From Ampelomyces quisqualis (lineage: Eukaryota; Ascomycota; Dothideomycetes; Pleosporales; Phaeosphaeriaceae), in NCBI GenBank assembly GCA_018398575.1, contig JAGTXZ010000021.1, positions 1,116,001 through 1,180,000 of the forward strand: a DNA stretch of 64,000 nucleotides, written 5' to 3'. Made by a program: the position numbers and the translations under genes. Positions within the stretch are counted from its first letter, which is position 1, and each line of letters opens with the position of its first letter. Below the pieces are notes generated by a model that saw nothing but the letters and a program-made list of their open reading frames with translations, was not told the origin of the DNA and made no database searches. Shown piece by piece: positions 44,673 to 57,700 of this stretch.

Positions 44673-45887
44673 ATGCCAGAGACATTGAACACCAAGGAAA
44701 GAAGGCGACCAGCTCAGCAGGATGCTGTTCGAGAGGCGCGCAGTCTGGCTAACGAAGTCACCCTCAAGCAATTGACCTCATTAGTCAAGCACGACCCTGC
44801 TGCTGACATTGCGGACTTCCTGAAGCGAGAAGCGACTTCGTATCCACTCCTTGTAAAGGACCTCACCGCGTCACTCGGTTCTCCAGACTCAGTCGTTGGA
44901 CCGGTCAAAGGCGATGTTCCGCTTTCCGTTGCCACTGGGCTACTGGACATACCTACGGATGGTTCCACCCACGTTCCTCGCGCTCTGATTTCCTCAGTCC
45001 TGGCTCGATTCATTACGACTCGAGATTACGATGCATCTCGCAGCTGTGTGTCGAGAGCTCTAATTGAGGCGCTGAACCAGACTATGCGGCGAGGAGAAAT
45101 CCTGTTTGAACTACACCAAACCTTTGTCATTGCTCTTGGGCCTGAACACGCAGTCAAAGTTACTTTTGATCTTGATCCTGATCACGTCTACAACATCGAA
45201 TATCTCAATACCCATCTCCCAGACCTGCCAGTCCCTCGCTGCTTGGGTACTATAAACTGTGTCAAAAGGACATACATGTTCATGTCTCGAGCACCGGGCA
45301 AGACGCTAGAAGGCGTCTGGCCGGAACTCTCAAAGTCGCAGAAGACGTCTATTCAAATGCAACTCAATGAAATTTTCAGACTGCTTCGCGCTCAGTCATA
45401 CCCGGCGCCCGAGGCAGACGTATGCCTCGGGAGCTTCAAGTCTGGAATTTGTAAAGACACGAGAAGAGTGCGACGCTTCAGCTCAGAGACATTGCGGACA
45501 GAGGCAGAATTCAACGACTTCCTCTTCTGTGCCCCCAACAGAACAGTAACGCCTTGGATAAGGGATATCCGGACCTCCATGAAAGAGGATCATCGCATGG
45601 TAATGACGCATGGCGACTTGCATCCTCGAAATATCATGGTCACTGTGAACACAAACGAAAGCCTTGCGGTTGACGAAATGCAAGAGAAAGTGGTCAGGGT
45701 GTCATCAATAATCGACTGGGAAACTGCAGGTTGGTATCCAGAATCCTGGGAATTCGTCAAGGCAGCGAGCATGGCCGATATACGCGGTCCCTTGAGAGAT
45801 TGGAAAAACTTCTTGCCAACCGATGCTATCGGCTCTTACATCATGGAATATTCCCTGGATCGTCTTTTGGACCAGTGGCTGGGGTAG
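44673..45887 (+). CDS. aminoglycoside phosphotransferase-fold (APH/ChoK-like) protein
   Basis: Intronless, 404 aa. The kinase-like fold is shown by AVKVTF (ATP-binding Lys, about 168), PVPRCLG and FMSRAPGKTLEGVWPEL (hinge and substrate lobe), the Brenner motif MTHGDLHPRNI (catalytic Asp about 315) and IIDWETAGWYPESWEF (metal-binding Asp about 346). This arrangement is typical of the large fungal APH family, whose substrates are mostly unknown. The first 110 residues are not part of the fold and are Lys/Arg/Asp-rich. A short ATG at 44648 in another frame could act as a uORF. Convergent with the downstream esterase, 279 bases between stops. Confidence 0.88.
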   Translation: MPETLNTKERRRPAQQDAVREARSLANEVTLKQLTSLVKHDPAADIADFLKREATSYPLLVKDLTASLGSPDSVVGPVKGDVPLSVATGLLDIPTDGSTHVPRALISSVLARFITTRDYDASRSCVSRALIEALNQTMRRGEILFELHQTFVIALGPEHAVKVTFDLDPDHVYNIEYLNTHLPDLPVPRCLGTINCVKRTYMFMSRAPGKTLEGVWPELSKSQKTSIQMQLNEIFRLLRAQSYPAPEADVCLGSFKSGICKDTRRVRRFSSETLRTEAEFNDFLFCAPNRTVTPWIRDIRTSMKEDHRMVMTHGDLHPRNIMVTVNTNESLAVDEMQEKVVRVSSIIDWETAGWYPESWEFVKAASMADIRGPLRDWKNFLPTDAIGSYIMEYSLDRLLDQWLG

Positions 45888-46166
45888 CAGAGTATGATTT
45901 GGCTGTTGCTGAAGCCTTGACTTATGGGCAGTAAAGGCAGCGGGATATCTAAGGAATGTGAGGCAGAGTTGGACTTATCGCCAGTAGTAGGGATCCAGGA
46001 GTACCTTGCCTAAATTCAGGAAGTAAGGTGTCTTTACATCATAGGGGCAAGCTTTTGTTCATTTGATTATTCGCTCCATCGACTGGTATGTTTAACTAGA
46101 GTGATGTTTCTCTGCTCTGCCTTTCGCTGACTACTTTTTTGCTCTGTGACACACTGACACACTAAC

Positions 46167-47039
46167 TTATCTGGACCATCCCGCTCGAACGAGAAAGCCA
46201 AGTATGTCGTCCATCTCCTCTGGCGCCTTGAACCAATGCCCTTCCTCTTCCGCACCCGAGTACTCCTTCCACTCTACCGACAGTCCGGCCTGAGATAGAA
46301 CACGCGTTACCTGTCGCCCGAGCTCCACGTCCACATATGCATCATCAGTACCATGGCCGACAAAAACTGGACTGAGCGTGCGAGGATCCTGATCGCCAGG
46401 GGCCATGTCTAGATCGATCTGAATAGCCATTAAGTTTCCCACAAACGATTCGCACTCGGCTTCTAGTGCGGTTCCATTATCTTGCTGTCCAGCGAACAAT
46501 CGCTCGATAGTGGCGGCGAACGGGAGCCATGTGTTAGTAACCACGACCGCGCCGGGTCTCGCAGTTGAGTTGCGTTGACAGAGTAGGGTCCATAGTGCGA
46601 TCGCGCCTCCCTGGCTGATTCCTCCAAGTGCAAGTCTCTGCGTGTCTCCATGGAGGCGCTTAAGCTCTTCGTCGATAATTCCAACAATGTGATCCACAGA
46701 GTCTTCGATGCCGTTCATCTGGAGTTCTTGACGAGCGGTAATGTCGGTCAAGGAATGTGCTTCGAACCAGGCTGGCATGTCTTCTTGGAAAGCGGTGCTC
46801 CATAGTTCCTGGGATGACGGAAAGACCCAACGACATCCTAAGAGCCTTTTGAACAGCGAGGATCCGTCCGATAGCGTAGATCCGCAAAGTTCTCCTGCGA
46901 ACTCTTCGCCAGTACTGCCGCGGCCATGCAGCATTATGAAGGTGTGGGTATGGTCGGTTGTGGGGTCAATGACGTGAGTAACGCCAAAAGGCCGAACCCT
47001 GCGTTCTTGATCTGTTTGAGCTTCTGCGTGCTCCATCAT
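46167..47039 (-). CDS. phospholipase/carboxylesterase family serine esterase
   Basis: Intronless, 290 aa, alpha/beta hydrolase of the acyl-protein-thioesterase/carboxylesterase (Abhydrolase_2) type. Motifs: FIMLHGRGSTGEEF (oxyanion hole), nucleophile elbow GGISQGGAIAL with Ser142, VFVGHGTDDAYV with Asp233, and EEGHWF with His268. A cap-like insert (about 160-210) is longer than in APT1. No signal peptide, so probably cytosolic. The DIPAWF-type motif before the nucleophile (here DMPAWFEAHSL) is typical. Substrate unknown; two adjacent Met codons make the start ambiguous by one residue. Confidence 0.9.
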   Translation of the reverse strand: MMEHAEAQTDQERRVRPFGVTHVIDPTTDHTHTFIMLHGRGSTGEEFAGELCGSTLSDGSSLFKRLLGCRWVFPSSQELWSTAFQEDMPAWFEAHSLTDITARQELQMNGIEDSVDHIVGIIDEELKRLHGDTQRLALGGISQGGAIALWTLLCQRNSTARPGAVVVTNTWLPFAATIERLFAGQQDNGTALEAECESFVGNLMAIQIDLDMAPGDQDPRTLSPVFVGHGTDDAYVDVELGRQVTRVLSQAGLSVEWKEYSGAEEEGHWFKAPEEMDDILGFLVRAGWSR

Positions 47040-47630
47040 GCCTGTGACTGTCGGACAAAAACAAAGGACGTATCGAAGGAGAGATGTGGGTGCGCATCAT
47101 GGTTGGGCGATCTCGCCCAGTCCCGATACTGCTTACCGGTACCGGTAGCGCTTCCTGTGGGCGCGCTCTCCAGTCATCTGCGTAGGTCGTGTAGGTGATT
47201 TACAGAGATGGACAAGGACAGCGCACCTGTATCAAAACGAATGGATAAAGAGGAAAAATTTCGTCAGAGACATAGGCATCATGTCCAGCAACAGTTCGCG
47301 ATCGATTCGGTGCAAGCCTGACGTGATTCAAGGAGCAGTTAGTTGGCTCCCGATCCACTTAAAAGACGTCGTATGCTCCGCAGTGACCTATTATTTTATA
47401 TGCAACGTCAAATTTCATGATGAAAGTAGACATGCTGCGCCAGACTTCTGACTTGAAGTGTGGTCAGCCGATCACAAGTTATAGGCATGGTGTGGGCTCT
47501 GGGAACATTGAGTAATCCTCAAACAGACGTCCTTTGAAGCAAGATCCAACCGTGATAAAATTGTATATCTGTTGAAGGTAATAAAGGTATTGACAAGAAT
47601 GTAGTGATAATTTTAGGTAAGAGTGTAAAC
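47040..47630. other. intergenic, no gene seen
   Basis: Upstream of the esterase and 3' of the GH131 gene, both on the minus strand. Nothing recognised. Confidence 0.55.
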
Positions 47631-48825
47631 TTAGTTCACGCCCTGCTTCGCCTTCAACCAGACGATAAATTGCTTGATAGTGAACTTGTCGGGCAGGACA
47701 GCGTCAGAGCCAGCTCCAACAGAAGCAGTTGGAGCTGAAGCTAGGGCAGTGGTTGTTACAGGAGCGACAGGTGTGGCGGTGCTGATGGGAGCAACAGAGG
47801 GGTCAACCGCGGGGATAGTGGACGCAGCTGGTGTCTCAATGGGAATAACAGTGGACACGGTGGTAGAGGCGGAGGATGCGACTGGGGTCTCAACAGAGAC
47901 AGCCTTGGAGGCCACGCGTGTGACAAGAGTAGATGGTGCAGCAGCCACAGTAGATGATGCAGGTGCGACAATTGAAGTCACCACAGGCTTTTCCGAACCA
48001 GCTGAGTCTCCTGCGCCAGCGAATGAAGTGGTAAGATCGCCGCTCTCAATGTACACGCCGCTGAAAAACCAATCTTCAGCTCCCGCAGCATCGTTGCTAC
48101 CGGGAAGACGAAGCACACCGACATGGAAATCTTTACCGTCAGAGGCGGCAGTCGTGGTGAAAGGCCCGGCAGTCTTGGTCAAGGGGCTGCTGCCAGTCGA
48201 GTGCCAGAAAGTGACAGAGCCACCGTCAAAGTCGATCTCGTATGCCACGTTGTGCCATTCATCGGCGACCAACTCTACGTCCCACTTCGAGACACCCCCA
48301 ACACACCACTGAAGCTTGCTGGTGCTACCACCGTACTTGAGCTCGGTGAAGTGGCTCTCAAAGAAGGCGATTTGGTGCTCGTTCGTCGCGATCGGGGCAT
48401 TTTCGGCTGCCGTCTTGACGGAGAAGTGGTAGTAAAGCTTGCCCTTGTTGATGGTTGCAGAGGTCTGGGGGATGAGCTCAGTCCTCAACATGCTCTGTCC
48501 ATTCCATTTTGCGGTCTCGTCGATGGTGATCTTAGCACCCTGCTTTGAGCCAGTATCGGGGGGGTTCTTGAATTTCGAATCAAAGTTTACATATTTGTCG
48601 ACTGCGCCGGAGCCGTGAATGTAGTACTGGTAGGATCCAACGGGTGTTGAGAAAGACCACTTTTCGAGGTCCGCGCTGGAGGTCATGTCGTTGAAACGTC
48701 CATCCCAAACAATGGTGCCTAGCATCCCATCAGAATCCGATCCAATCTTCACTTGTAACAGAAATTGACTTACCAGCAGAGACGGCGCCAGCAAGCGCGC
48801 ACATGATGGAAGCCTTGCAAAACAT
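47631..48825 (-). CDS. secreted GH131 beta-glucanase with C-terminal tail module
   Basis: Exons 48825-48774 and 48718-47631 give 379 aa. The signal peptide is MFCKASIMCALAGAVSA; the catalytic domain starts at GTIVWDGRFNDMTSSADLEK and runs to about residue 255 (WFFSGVYIESGDL). GH131 enzymes act on beta-1,3/1,4-glucans. Recognisable parts: KWSFSTPVGSYQYYIHG, MLRTELIPQT, LYYHFSVKT, HQIAFFESHFTELKYGG. A Ser/Thr/Ala/Val-rich linker of about 95 residues follows, then a short conserved-looking end (LPDKFTIKQFIVWLKAKQ) in place of a CBM1. The exon-1 start was chosen because the internal Met (MLGTIV) is created only by reading the intron. Confidence 0.92.
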
Positions 48826-51788
48826 TGTGAATTGAACTCGTACAGAGACCAGCTGTAAAGAAGGAGTGAACGTCGACTAAGCAGCGACAAAAAGCAGTGA
48901 AAGTAGGGGGTTGATAGTAGCATGGAGGCTCACCGCACAATATAAAGAACTATCTGAATCGTAGCACATCCTTGATAGGTTAGTCGAAACAGGACCGCGG
49001 CGCCAACGGATCCGCTAGGGGCATCTTTTCATCAACGTTCGAGGGCTAGTATCTACGTTGCCCAGGCGCATGGTGCCAGATCTCGTTTCTCGCTGACGTG
49101 GCTGATTGCACGAGCGGTACTGACAGAAACGGCGTGACAGCGGCTACCTAGGCAGTGGAAACGTTTGATTGAAACAGTCTACAAAATGCTAGGGCTTGAA
49201 CAAAAGTCGGTTCATTCGGGTATCGCGGATGAGGCTTGACAATGAAGGACCCGCGAAACGCTCCTTGCTCATATGTGCTTGTTTCATAGAGCGCGACGCG
49301 GAGATTAGTTTGCCCGTGGTTTCGCTCAACTGCTCGAGCAAATAACTCGTACCGGCAGAAACAATGGGCGGTGTGTCTGTAGCGCTTGTATCTGCAATGC
49401 ATCGGAGGGTGCAGGTGTTTTGTGTGACGCCGGGCATGTATTGTGGTGTTGGAAAGACACACGCGATCAGACTCCAGAGGAATTTGTGGTCTCATCTTGG
49501 CGCGCCCGAAAGGAACAAGTCGTGCTTAGTCAGATCTCAGTAGGTCTAAAATATCTCGTGTTGTATGCTCCACGCGACACTGTCAATCGTCGAGCATCGT
49601 CGATTGACATCTTGAAGATAGAAAAATTGCGCTAGGCTACGTATGGTTTCTTCTCTGATTGTATAGTTTTGCGAGAGCTGGAAGCCTCCAGACCTGCCAT
49701 AGTCGTCCAAGACTCTGATCATCGTTGCTGACCCATCTATCTACATTATACTCCAATTCCTGCTAAGCTCTGTTGTTATTGGCCGAAAGCTCCCGCAAAG
49801 CGACCTCTCATTGGTGGGAACTTGGCTACATTTCAGCCCGATACCCGCCTTATTAGGACTATACACAGACTAATTTGCACTACCAGAATACGCCTCTCAA
49901 TAGCGTTTGCCTTTACAGGCTCTTTTTAGGCTGTAAACAGGGGTCTACTTTCTTCTTTTTCTCCAGTCAACGCAACAAAAAATTGCTACAACTGCTCGCA
50001 CTACCAATGCAGCTGTAATTACGCGTCTACTCTGTTAGCTGAAGCTACATTATTTATTCGCGCCGCAAAGCTACTAAAGAAGACCTCGCGCTGCAACCAT
50101 CTGTTCAAAGGAAGCTGCTATCACTATGGGAGAAGGAGTTAATCGGTGGTTTGTTTATCAGCCCAATGGGGCTTAACGTGTAGCTATTTCGACGCAGCTC
50201 CTTCAGAGTCTGCTCCTCAACAATTCAATCATACGGAGTACTTCATGATAATCCCATATCATAACTCCAACACAATCTACGTTTAGCCAGCTGCGAGCCA
50301 GCCTATCTAACCCCAGAGAATATTGTAGGCTAATGCGCTCGTATCAATCATCTGCTATCATAAAACTCACCAGTCCATTGAACGTATGCAAGAACGGCGC
50401 TTGTTTTTATGAGTGACGCCCGCTGTTCGTGAACGTCTTCCGCCTCTCGGTGAGGGCTATAACATCTTTCCATCATGAATTCATAAGAGAACGAATCCAA
50501 TAACACAAGATCAGAACTCTCGTTTCGGTGGGTGGTTTCAAAATTTACAGGTACTGTCTGCTTGGCTACAGTAGTCTAAGCGTCTTTGGAAGCGGTGTTC
50601 GCTCGAAACCAATAATGCTCTTGCATTCTGGTCGCGGTCCTCCCTTGCCCGCCGTTTATGGACTCGACCATTTCATACGATCAGCCCACAGTAAGTGAGT
50701 AAATTGCAATTCTTGGCAAGGTTTGTACTTGATGTGTCAGTCCACGGGTCGTGCAATAAGCTGTAGGCTACACCGTGCTCCTTTCATGCTTTCAGGTTCA
50801 GCAGACAGTCCCAGATTTTTCATGCCCCCGATAGCAAAGTGGTGGATCAGTAGATATAAGAACTTCATTAGGAATGTCTTCATAGCGTAGCGGTGAAACC
50901 TATTCGAAGAGCGCAGGAGGTAGTCTCGCTACGACCGCGCCGAACGACCAATGTCCAGGGCACCATTCTTACTCAGGCAACTCATCTATGTCGTTACCTA
51001 TTCTCTGAAGTGCTTGTAACTTGTGTACCATGTGTTTGAACAACAGGTCTTTATCTATCTTAGTGGGAGAAGGTCTGACAAAGCTGAAAGTTGTAGCTCG
51101 AAATAGTAAATAACAATGTATTTTAAGCAACTTTGATCCTATATGCAGGCGTAAACAAAAGCTCTTGATTGAAACTACCAGAAATTACCTGGTAATGCTT
51201 GACATCTTCTGTGCAGCAAGTTTGCGCATTTCAAAGAGAGGATTCTAGCCACGTACCTGCATCGACTTGCAGCAATGCACCTCGACTGCGCGTACGCCTC
51301 AAGCCCCGGATGTTTTATATCCTCAATATAACTCAACTGTACGTACGCTGCTATGAAGTCAGCAAAGAACTCTGCAATACCAGGCACGGCGATAATTCGC
51401 GAGCGGTCAAGTACACGCCTTAGGTGATTCAACGATCAATAGGATAACTTTCCACATCATTAGGAGACCTGGTTAGCTCCGTAGCGATCTACCCTTTCTT
51501 CTATAACGGTGAGTTACACTTTGTCAGTAGACAGGCGGCAATGTGTTTTTGCCATCACGAATTGCTGCTAGAACTCTGGGGACACATCGCCAGATTCCCG
51601 CATCGCATGAAGTATTTCAATGTTGTTCTAACCTTGAAGGATTACTATACACTATGTACATTTTGACCCAACCCACACCTATGCACGCATGCCAATGCTT
51701 TGGTCATTAAACGCCATCCGAGGACTGTACACATAACACACAAACACCAGACAATCATTTACCACCAACTCCGTACCCTGCCACCACA
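48826..51788. other. 3-kb gene-free interval
   Basis: No gene supported. Parts between 49.8 and 51.5 kb are AT-rich with scattered stops in every frame and may be old repeat DNA, but I found no paired terminal repeats or transposase motif. One TACGGAGTA motif at 50232-50240. Confidence 0.55.
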
Positions 51789-54700
51789 CTAATCGAACTG
51801 ATTCTCCCGATCAACCCAAACATCCTCGAGCTCCGCAAAGTTCTGGAAATGCACGGGGCGATGTACACTATCGTAGAACCTCACCGGCGTATCAAGCCTA
51901 ACATGCAAAGGTTTCTTTTCAATCGTGCCAAACGTGCTGCCCATGAAGCTGTAATTCCAAATACCCGAGTCAGGCACGAGGAAGTAGCCCCTGATCTTGT
52001 CGGAGAGGAGGAGCTGACACTTTTCGCCGAAGGAGGTACTGAAGCCAGAGGGGTTGTCAGACATGGTGTCTTTGTTTTCGGCGCCCCATTTGTAGCCGTT
52101 GGGTGTGAGGGCCCATGCGGCGAGCGAGACGGAGCCAGGGGTGAAGGAGACGGTCATGGAGACGGTTTTCTTGTCCCAGCTGGCATGGGCGTTCATAAGG
52201 CGTGCATGCTGGGTGACGTCGCTGGCTTGCATATAAGGTGGCTCGTTGCCGCTAACAGTGTGGATGATGCCGAGAGGCTCTAGACCGTCGAGATACTCGT
52301 GCTGTGGTAGTTGCTTGGGGAGCTGGACATCGCGGGTGTTGCCGACTTGGGGGATCATGACAATGGTGCTGACCTCCTTGACTTGGTCGTTGTCTGATGG
52401 CGACTTGCCGTACAGGTAGCCAGCCACTTGCACACGTAGATCTGCGATCGTGATGAAGCGCTTGAGCACGTTCTTCGGCATGACATAGGTGAAGTGACCT
52501 TCCTCTTTGACATCCTCAGAGTTGATGTAGATGTTGTTGGCGCGTGTGCGCAGGTTCGATGTAGCGACTGCCCTAGTACGCCACTCGGTCTTGGAGCTGA
52601 AAGCCGCCTGCTCATACTGTGAGGTCGTTGTGACGACCATCTCTTCACCGTGGATGTTCTGCGTCTTTGTAGTGACCGCAGTCAACTGCTGCTGCTCTTC
52701 CTGTTGCTTGTCGATCTCGGCAGCCTGTTGTCGCTGCATCGAGGGTGCGGATATCTCCATACCCAAGATGATGTCACGCACTTCACTGCTCGTGAGCGAT
52801 GAAGTGTTCACATTGTTCTTCTTGCCGTAGTCATTGAGGATAAGATCTCGTAGCTGCACCTCAACCTTGATCCAGTCTTCGTCCGACAGGGTAGGCCAGA
52901 TGTGATGTTCCTGTGTAATGACTGTCTTGTCTGGGCGGAGCAGAAGCTTGGTCTTATCCTGGTTGACGTGGAGTGCACGCAAGATCAGGATCAAGCGCGA
53001 GAAGGCGGTATACGATGAAATAGTTTTGAGCCACTCATCATACAAGTTGAAGAGCACCATCTGGGGTCCAGTGGCGCGAAGAATCATGTCACCGAGCTTC
53101 TCGACCTTCATGGCAGCTTGGAATGGCAGCTGAAGCTCAGATGCACGGATCGAAATGTTCGGAAAGTCGAGGAGGTGAACCTCCAGAGGATCCAGCAGAC
53201 CCTTACGCGTGACAATGAGCTGCTTGGGCTGCTCTTCCACAGGCAGTGAACGAATGAGCGCCGCTACTTCTTCGGCCGTCTTCCATTTGGCAAGCTGACC
53301 AAGACGCTTCTGACCAGCCCAAACACTGGTATGGATAATCTTCAAGAACAGTTGACCAGTTCGAGGGTTGAAAATGAAAATAGCACCATTGATAGGCTTT
53401 GTTGTCAAGTTACCCTCAAAGGTCTTGTGGATAGTGACCCGGTACACATTTGTGTCATCAATGAAGAGCTGGATCTGGTTGCTGAAAAGCTCGGAGTAGT
53501 TTTGCGAGTTCAGGAACTCTTGGCTGCTCTCAGAAGCGTACAGCTGAAGACCCTTTCGGATACGCTCTCGGAGAACGTAGAGCGCGGGGTTGGCCTTCAT
53601 CACCTTGGCCATTGCTTGCTGAATGAGTTGCTTGAGACCAGGGAAGTACTGTCCGTAGGCGGAATACAAGTTGTAGGCGAGATCAATGCCAATCATCAAA
53701 CCAGTAGCTGATGGATAAATACTCATACTATCCTGAGTGTAGTCGAGGTATTTGGCACGGACGTAACGCTCGATGTCGTGCGAATCGTAGTCACCATAAC
53801 GCAGCTGAACATCAATCCAGAATTTATTAGTTGTGGTTGCGCTCATCGTGTCTTTGGTATCGTAGAGCATCGAAGGGGGCGAAACGCTCCACTTGTGGCT
53901 GGCAAACAAGAGGATGTCAGCGCACGAGCTGTTCATCTTGTAAGATTTTCGCGGATGGATAGTCTCCTTCTGCACTGTCTCAATGCCCAGAGCCTCGAGT
54001 TCCTGATCGAAGACTTGACACAAATCCATAACGACCGACTCGTGAATCTTCTGCCATAAATGTGCTCGGAAGATCTGAATGAGCGAGATTTTGAGTGTCG
54101 GGATTTTGCCGTGCAAGAAGATTCCCGTGAGATCGAGCTGGACTTGGAAACCGACATAGACGTTTGCTCGATTGATGGTTGGTGACCACCACAGAGTGAA
54201 GCGACGGTTGGGGATCTGGTTCAAACCGGAACGCTGGGCGTTGGTGAGTTTCTTGAACTTCATGGACTCCTCGAAGCCTGCAGTATAATTAGAATACGCC
54301 CAAATGAATGTTGTGCAACCGTCCGGAGGATTCAGAACATCATCAGGGATCGATTCGATCACCGATGAGCCGCGTCCGTCCAGAATAGTTTCCGCAGGCA
54401 CTTACCGCTTGCTTTTTCCCAAAACAAACCCTCCCAAGATGGGAAAGCTGTTGCCTTGAACAATGTGTGCTCAAGGATGGTCTCAACACCACCCAACGCC
54501 TGGATAACATCGGTCCTGTATGCGTTCAAGTTCCACAATTTACCATCGTGGCGCTGGCTCGTCCACCAGAAAGGATTGCTCTTCATGTGCTGGTAGATCT
54601 TGAATTCTGTCCTTGCTCGGAAACCCTTGTCGAAACTGAGGGTGCTGCGGTCCTTCTGGAACAAGGTGTTGATACGAGGAAGACCGCGGTCCCAACTATC

Positions 54701-57700
54701 CTCCAAATCCTCGAGCGTTAGTCGTCGATTCTGTTGTTGTGCCTCTTGACGCTTCTGTGAGTACTCCATCCATACACGTTGAGAGTCGATGAACTCGGAC
54801 TCCCAGGGAATGATATAGCGGAAAATGTTGGGGATGAGCGTCTCTTCGTCGTGAGACATACCAGCGCGGTAGTGAGTGACACCGGTATCGGTCTGCTTCG
54901 ACCAGCGCTTATCGCTAGTGGGAATGAGGATGTGCGATCCGGAGATCATACCAAGACCACCAAGTTCTTTGGGTGTGTAGAAGACTGCAGGAGGAAAACG
55001 CGAAGGCATCTTCGAGTTAAGACCAATCTTCACACGCGTCTGAATTTTTGTTTCACACTTGACAATCGTGTCAAGCAGGTTCACTGTCGATACCGCAGCT
55101 TCACGATAGTACGTGAAGAGAGCGATCAGTGTTGTGTTCCACTTGTTGGCAATCTTCGTGAAAGTGGTCGATCCAGATGACATCAGAATCTGTCGAATGC
55201 GATTGTTGAACTTCTGGACGTCTTCCTCGGTAACTTGCAAGAATGCGTCGGCTGTTCGCTCCTTGGTCGCGTTGTCAACAAGTGACCACACACTGTCCTT
55301 TACTGGGAACTCTCCAGTGAGGTTGCGAATCTTGGGCAAGATGCGGACCTCGAAGCCAGACATCGAGAACAACAAATTGGGGTTGTCTCTGCTGTAAAGG
55401 CTGGCAAATGTGTCATCCCACTCGATGGTCGTCACTGATCGTGGAAGACGGTTCTTCAGATCCCAAAAGACTGCACGACCAAGGTTGACATCGTGTCGCA
55501 TCAGACGCATCCTCGAATCTCGCGGCCAGCACTTTTTATTCTTGTATCCGATGACGTTTTCGAAGTTGGGGTCGGGGTTCTCTGTCAAAAATCGTTGGAT
55601 CAAGTCGCGCGATTCTTCGGCGGTGAACCTAAAAAATACCCAGATGCGATCGATGTACCTAGTGTACAATCGAATCGGATGTCGGACCTCAGTCTCTTTG
55701 TCCTTGAACTGCAAGAAATCGTTAGGGCTCTCGGGGGCACCGGCAATCTCGTTGGCTCTCTGCAAGCCCAGGAGGAGGATGTCGAGAACAAGTCCGTAGA
55801 ACTGGAAGACGAATCCAGAGAACTGCAGCCCGCGAATCATACCGTAGGCGTTGACGTGGTTCATGTCCTTGTAATTGAGCTGAACGTTGTTCTTCGCGGT
55901 AATGTAGTCGGCCAAGTTGTGATCCATTATCAATCGCAGCAGACGATTAAGCATGGTCAAGTCGATCTTCTCGTAGACCTTCGAGAGCTGCGTCTCAATC
56001 ATCACGTTGCACTCGCCGTTTTCGTGCTCCCAAACTTGATCGAGGTTGTTAATGCCTTGTGCCCACTTGTATGTGAGTAAAGGTGGCACTTCAGAGTCGG
56101 AGGGCTTGATCCACGCCGGGAACAGGTGGCGCTGGTCAGCTTGATACCAGAGATACTGATCGAGATAAGCGTCAGTGATCTTCTCCATGGGCTCGATGTC
56201 GTAGACTGGGTTGATGTTGCTGTAGTTGTCGTTCATGTCAATGCCGACTTCCTTGAAAGCACGCTGTGTGAGTAGGAAGCGCTTGATGCGAGCCAATGTG
56301 GTTCCAGGCGAGTCGTAAGCCTGCTCGATGAGAGCGAGTTCTTCACGTTGACTCTGGTTGAGGCGCCCTTTGACGGAGTAAGCCTCACGGAGGCGCTCCA
56401 AAGCAAGAATGAGGATCTTGGTGTCGTGCTTGTACGATACCGAAGGGAACGGAATTGGCTGGAATTTCCGTGCCTCGAGCCAATGGACCATCGTTGTGTA
56501 AATTGCGACAGCTTCTTCGGAAGAAACGTAGGGGCCGTCCTTCATGTAATTGTGTTGGCGCTCTTGCTCTGCCTTGAGCCACAATCGTGTCAATCGACCC
56601 AAGTTTTTCTTCGCTACAGTCTTGTCGACCGTAGCACCTCGTCGAATGCGCTCTCGGTTGTAGTGCGCAACGGATATCCACCAATCTGCTTTGCTCTTGA
56701 CGTAGCGCAGGATGATGTTCTCGATGGGTGCAGGAAGACCAGGGACCTTCCATGGGATGTTACTCTTCCAGCATCGCCATGCTTCCGACAAATGTTGCAA
56801 AACAGTGTTCACCTTGTTCTGCTTGATGCCTTCGGGCATCATGTCCATGAGATCACTCATGACCGCAGCTCGAAGTTCCAGATCGAAGTGAGACTCAACA
56901 CGCTGCTTGGTGACGGTCTTGGCGACACCCTTACTGTGCCTACCCTCGAACTGACGAGAAAGCAAGTTGCCCAGCCATCGCTCGAGGAGAGGAATGATAC
57001 CGCGCATAAAGAAGAGCCACACTCGCCATGCAGGTGCCCAGAAGCCGCAACCTGGACCCTTGCCGACTGGCCCGGAGTTGAATCGGTAGTAGATGAGGTG
57101 CTTCAGATCCTTGCATGAACGGATCTGGTGCATGAGCTTGTACTTGTAGCGGTACATACCGGTCAGTTGACCGACATGATTGAAGGCGTAGAGGATACCG
57201 TCAGCCAGCTGGAAAGCGTCGATGTTGCCCAATCGATACTGAACCTGAGCATCAACGATGAGCTTGGTTAGTCGCAGAATTTCTCGCATGAGATGGAAGG
57301 CATTTCCAAAACGAGACTTCTTTCGCTCCTTTGTGGTGAGGGTCTTGACAGGCTTCAGGTTGAAATTGTAGTCAAGATGCAAGTACGTGAGGTTCTTGCG
57401 GTGGATGAGAAGGTTGAGCATATTGTACCCTTGTCGACAGACTTGCAGACCGGCTTCGACCCAGTCGATTTTGGTCTGCTGGAAGAATTTGGTGCCCTTC
57501 AAGGTGCGGAACAGGTTCTGCTTGTTTTGCGGATGAGGCTTCTTCCTGTGGAGTTCGTTCAATACGAATGTCTTCAGCAGCTTCTGGTACGAGACCCGGA
57601 CCTTGACCGGCTGACCAGCAGGCACGTGCTCAAGATACCACTGCTTGACGAGCGGCACATCTTGCGCTCGAACCATGCGACCTGAGCGCTTGTCGAATGG

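Noticed and set aside
49640..51780. degenerate DNA transposon
   Set aside because: The interval is AT-rich and stop-filled, but no transposase motif, terminal repeats or target duplications could be found by eye.
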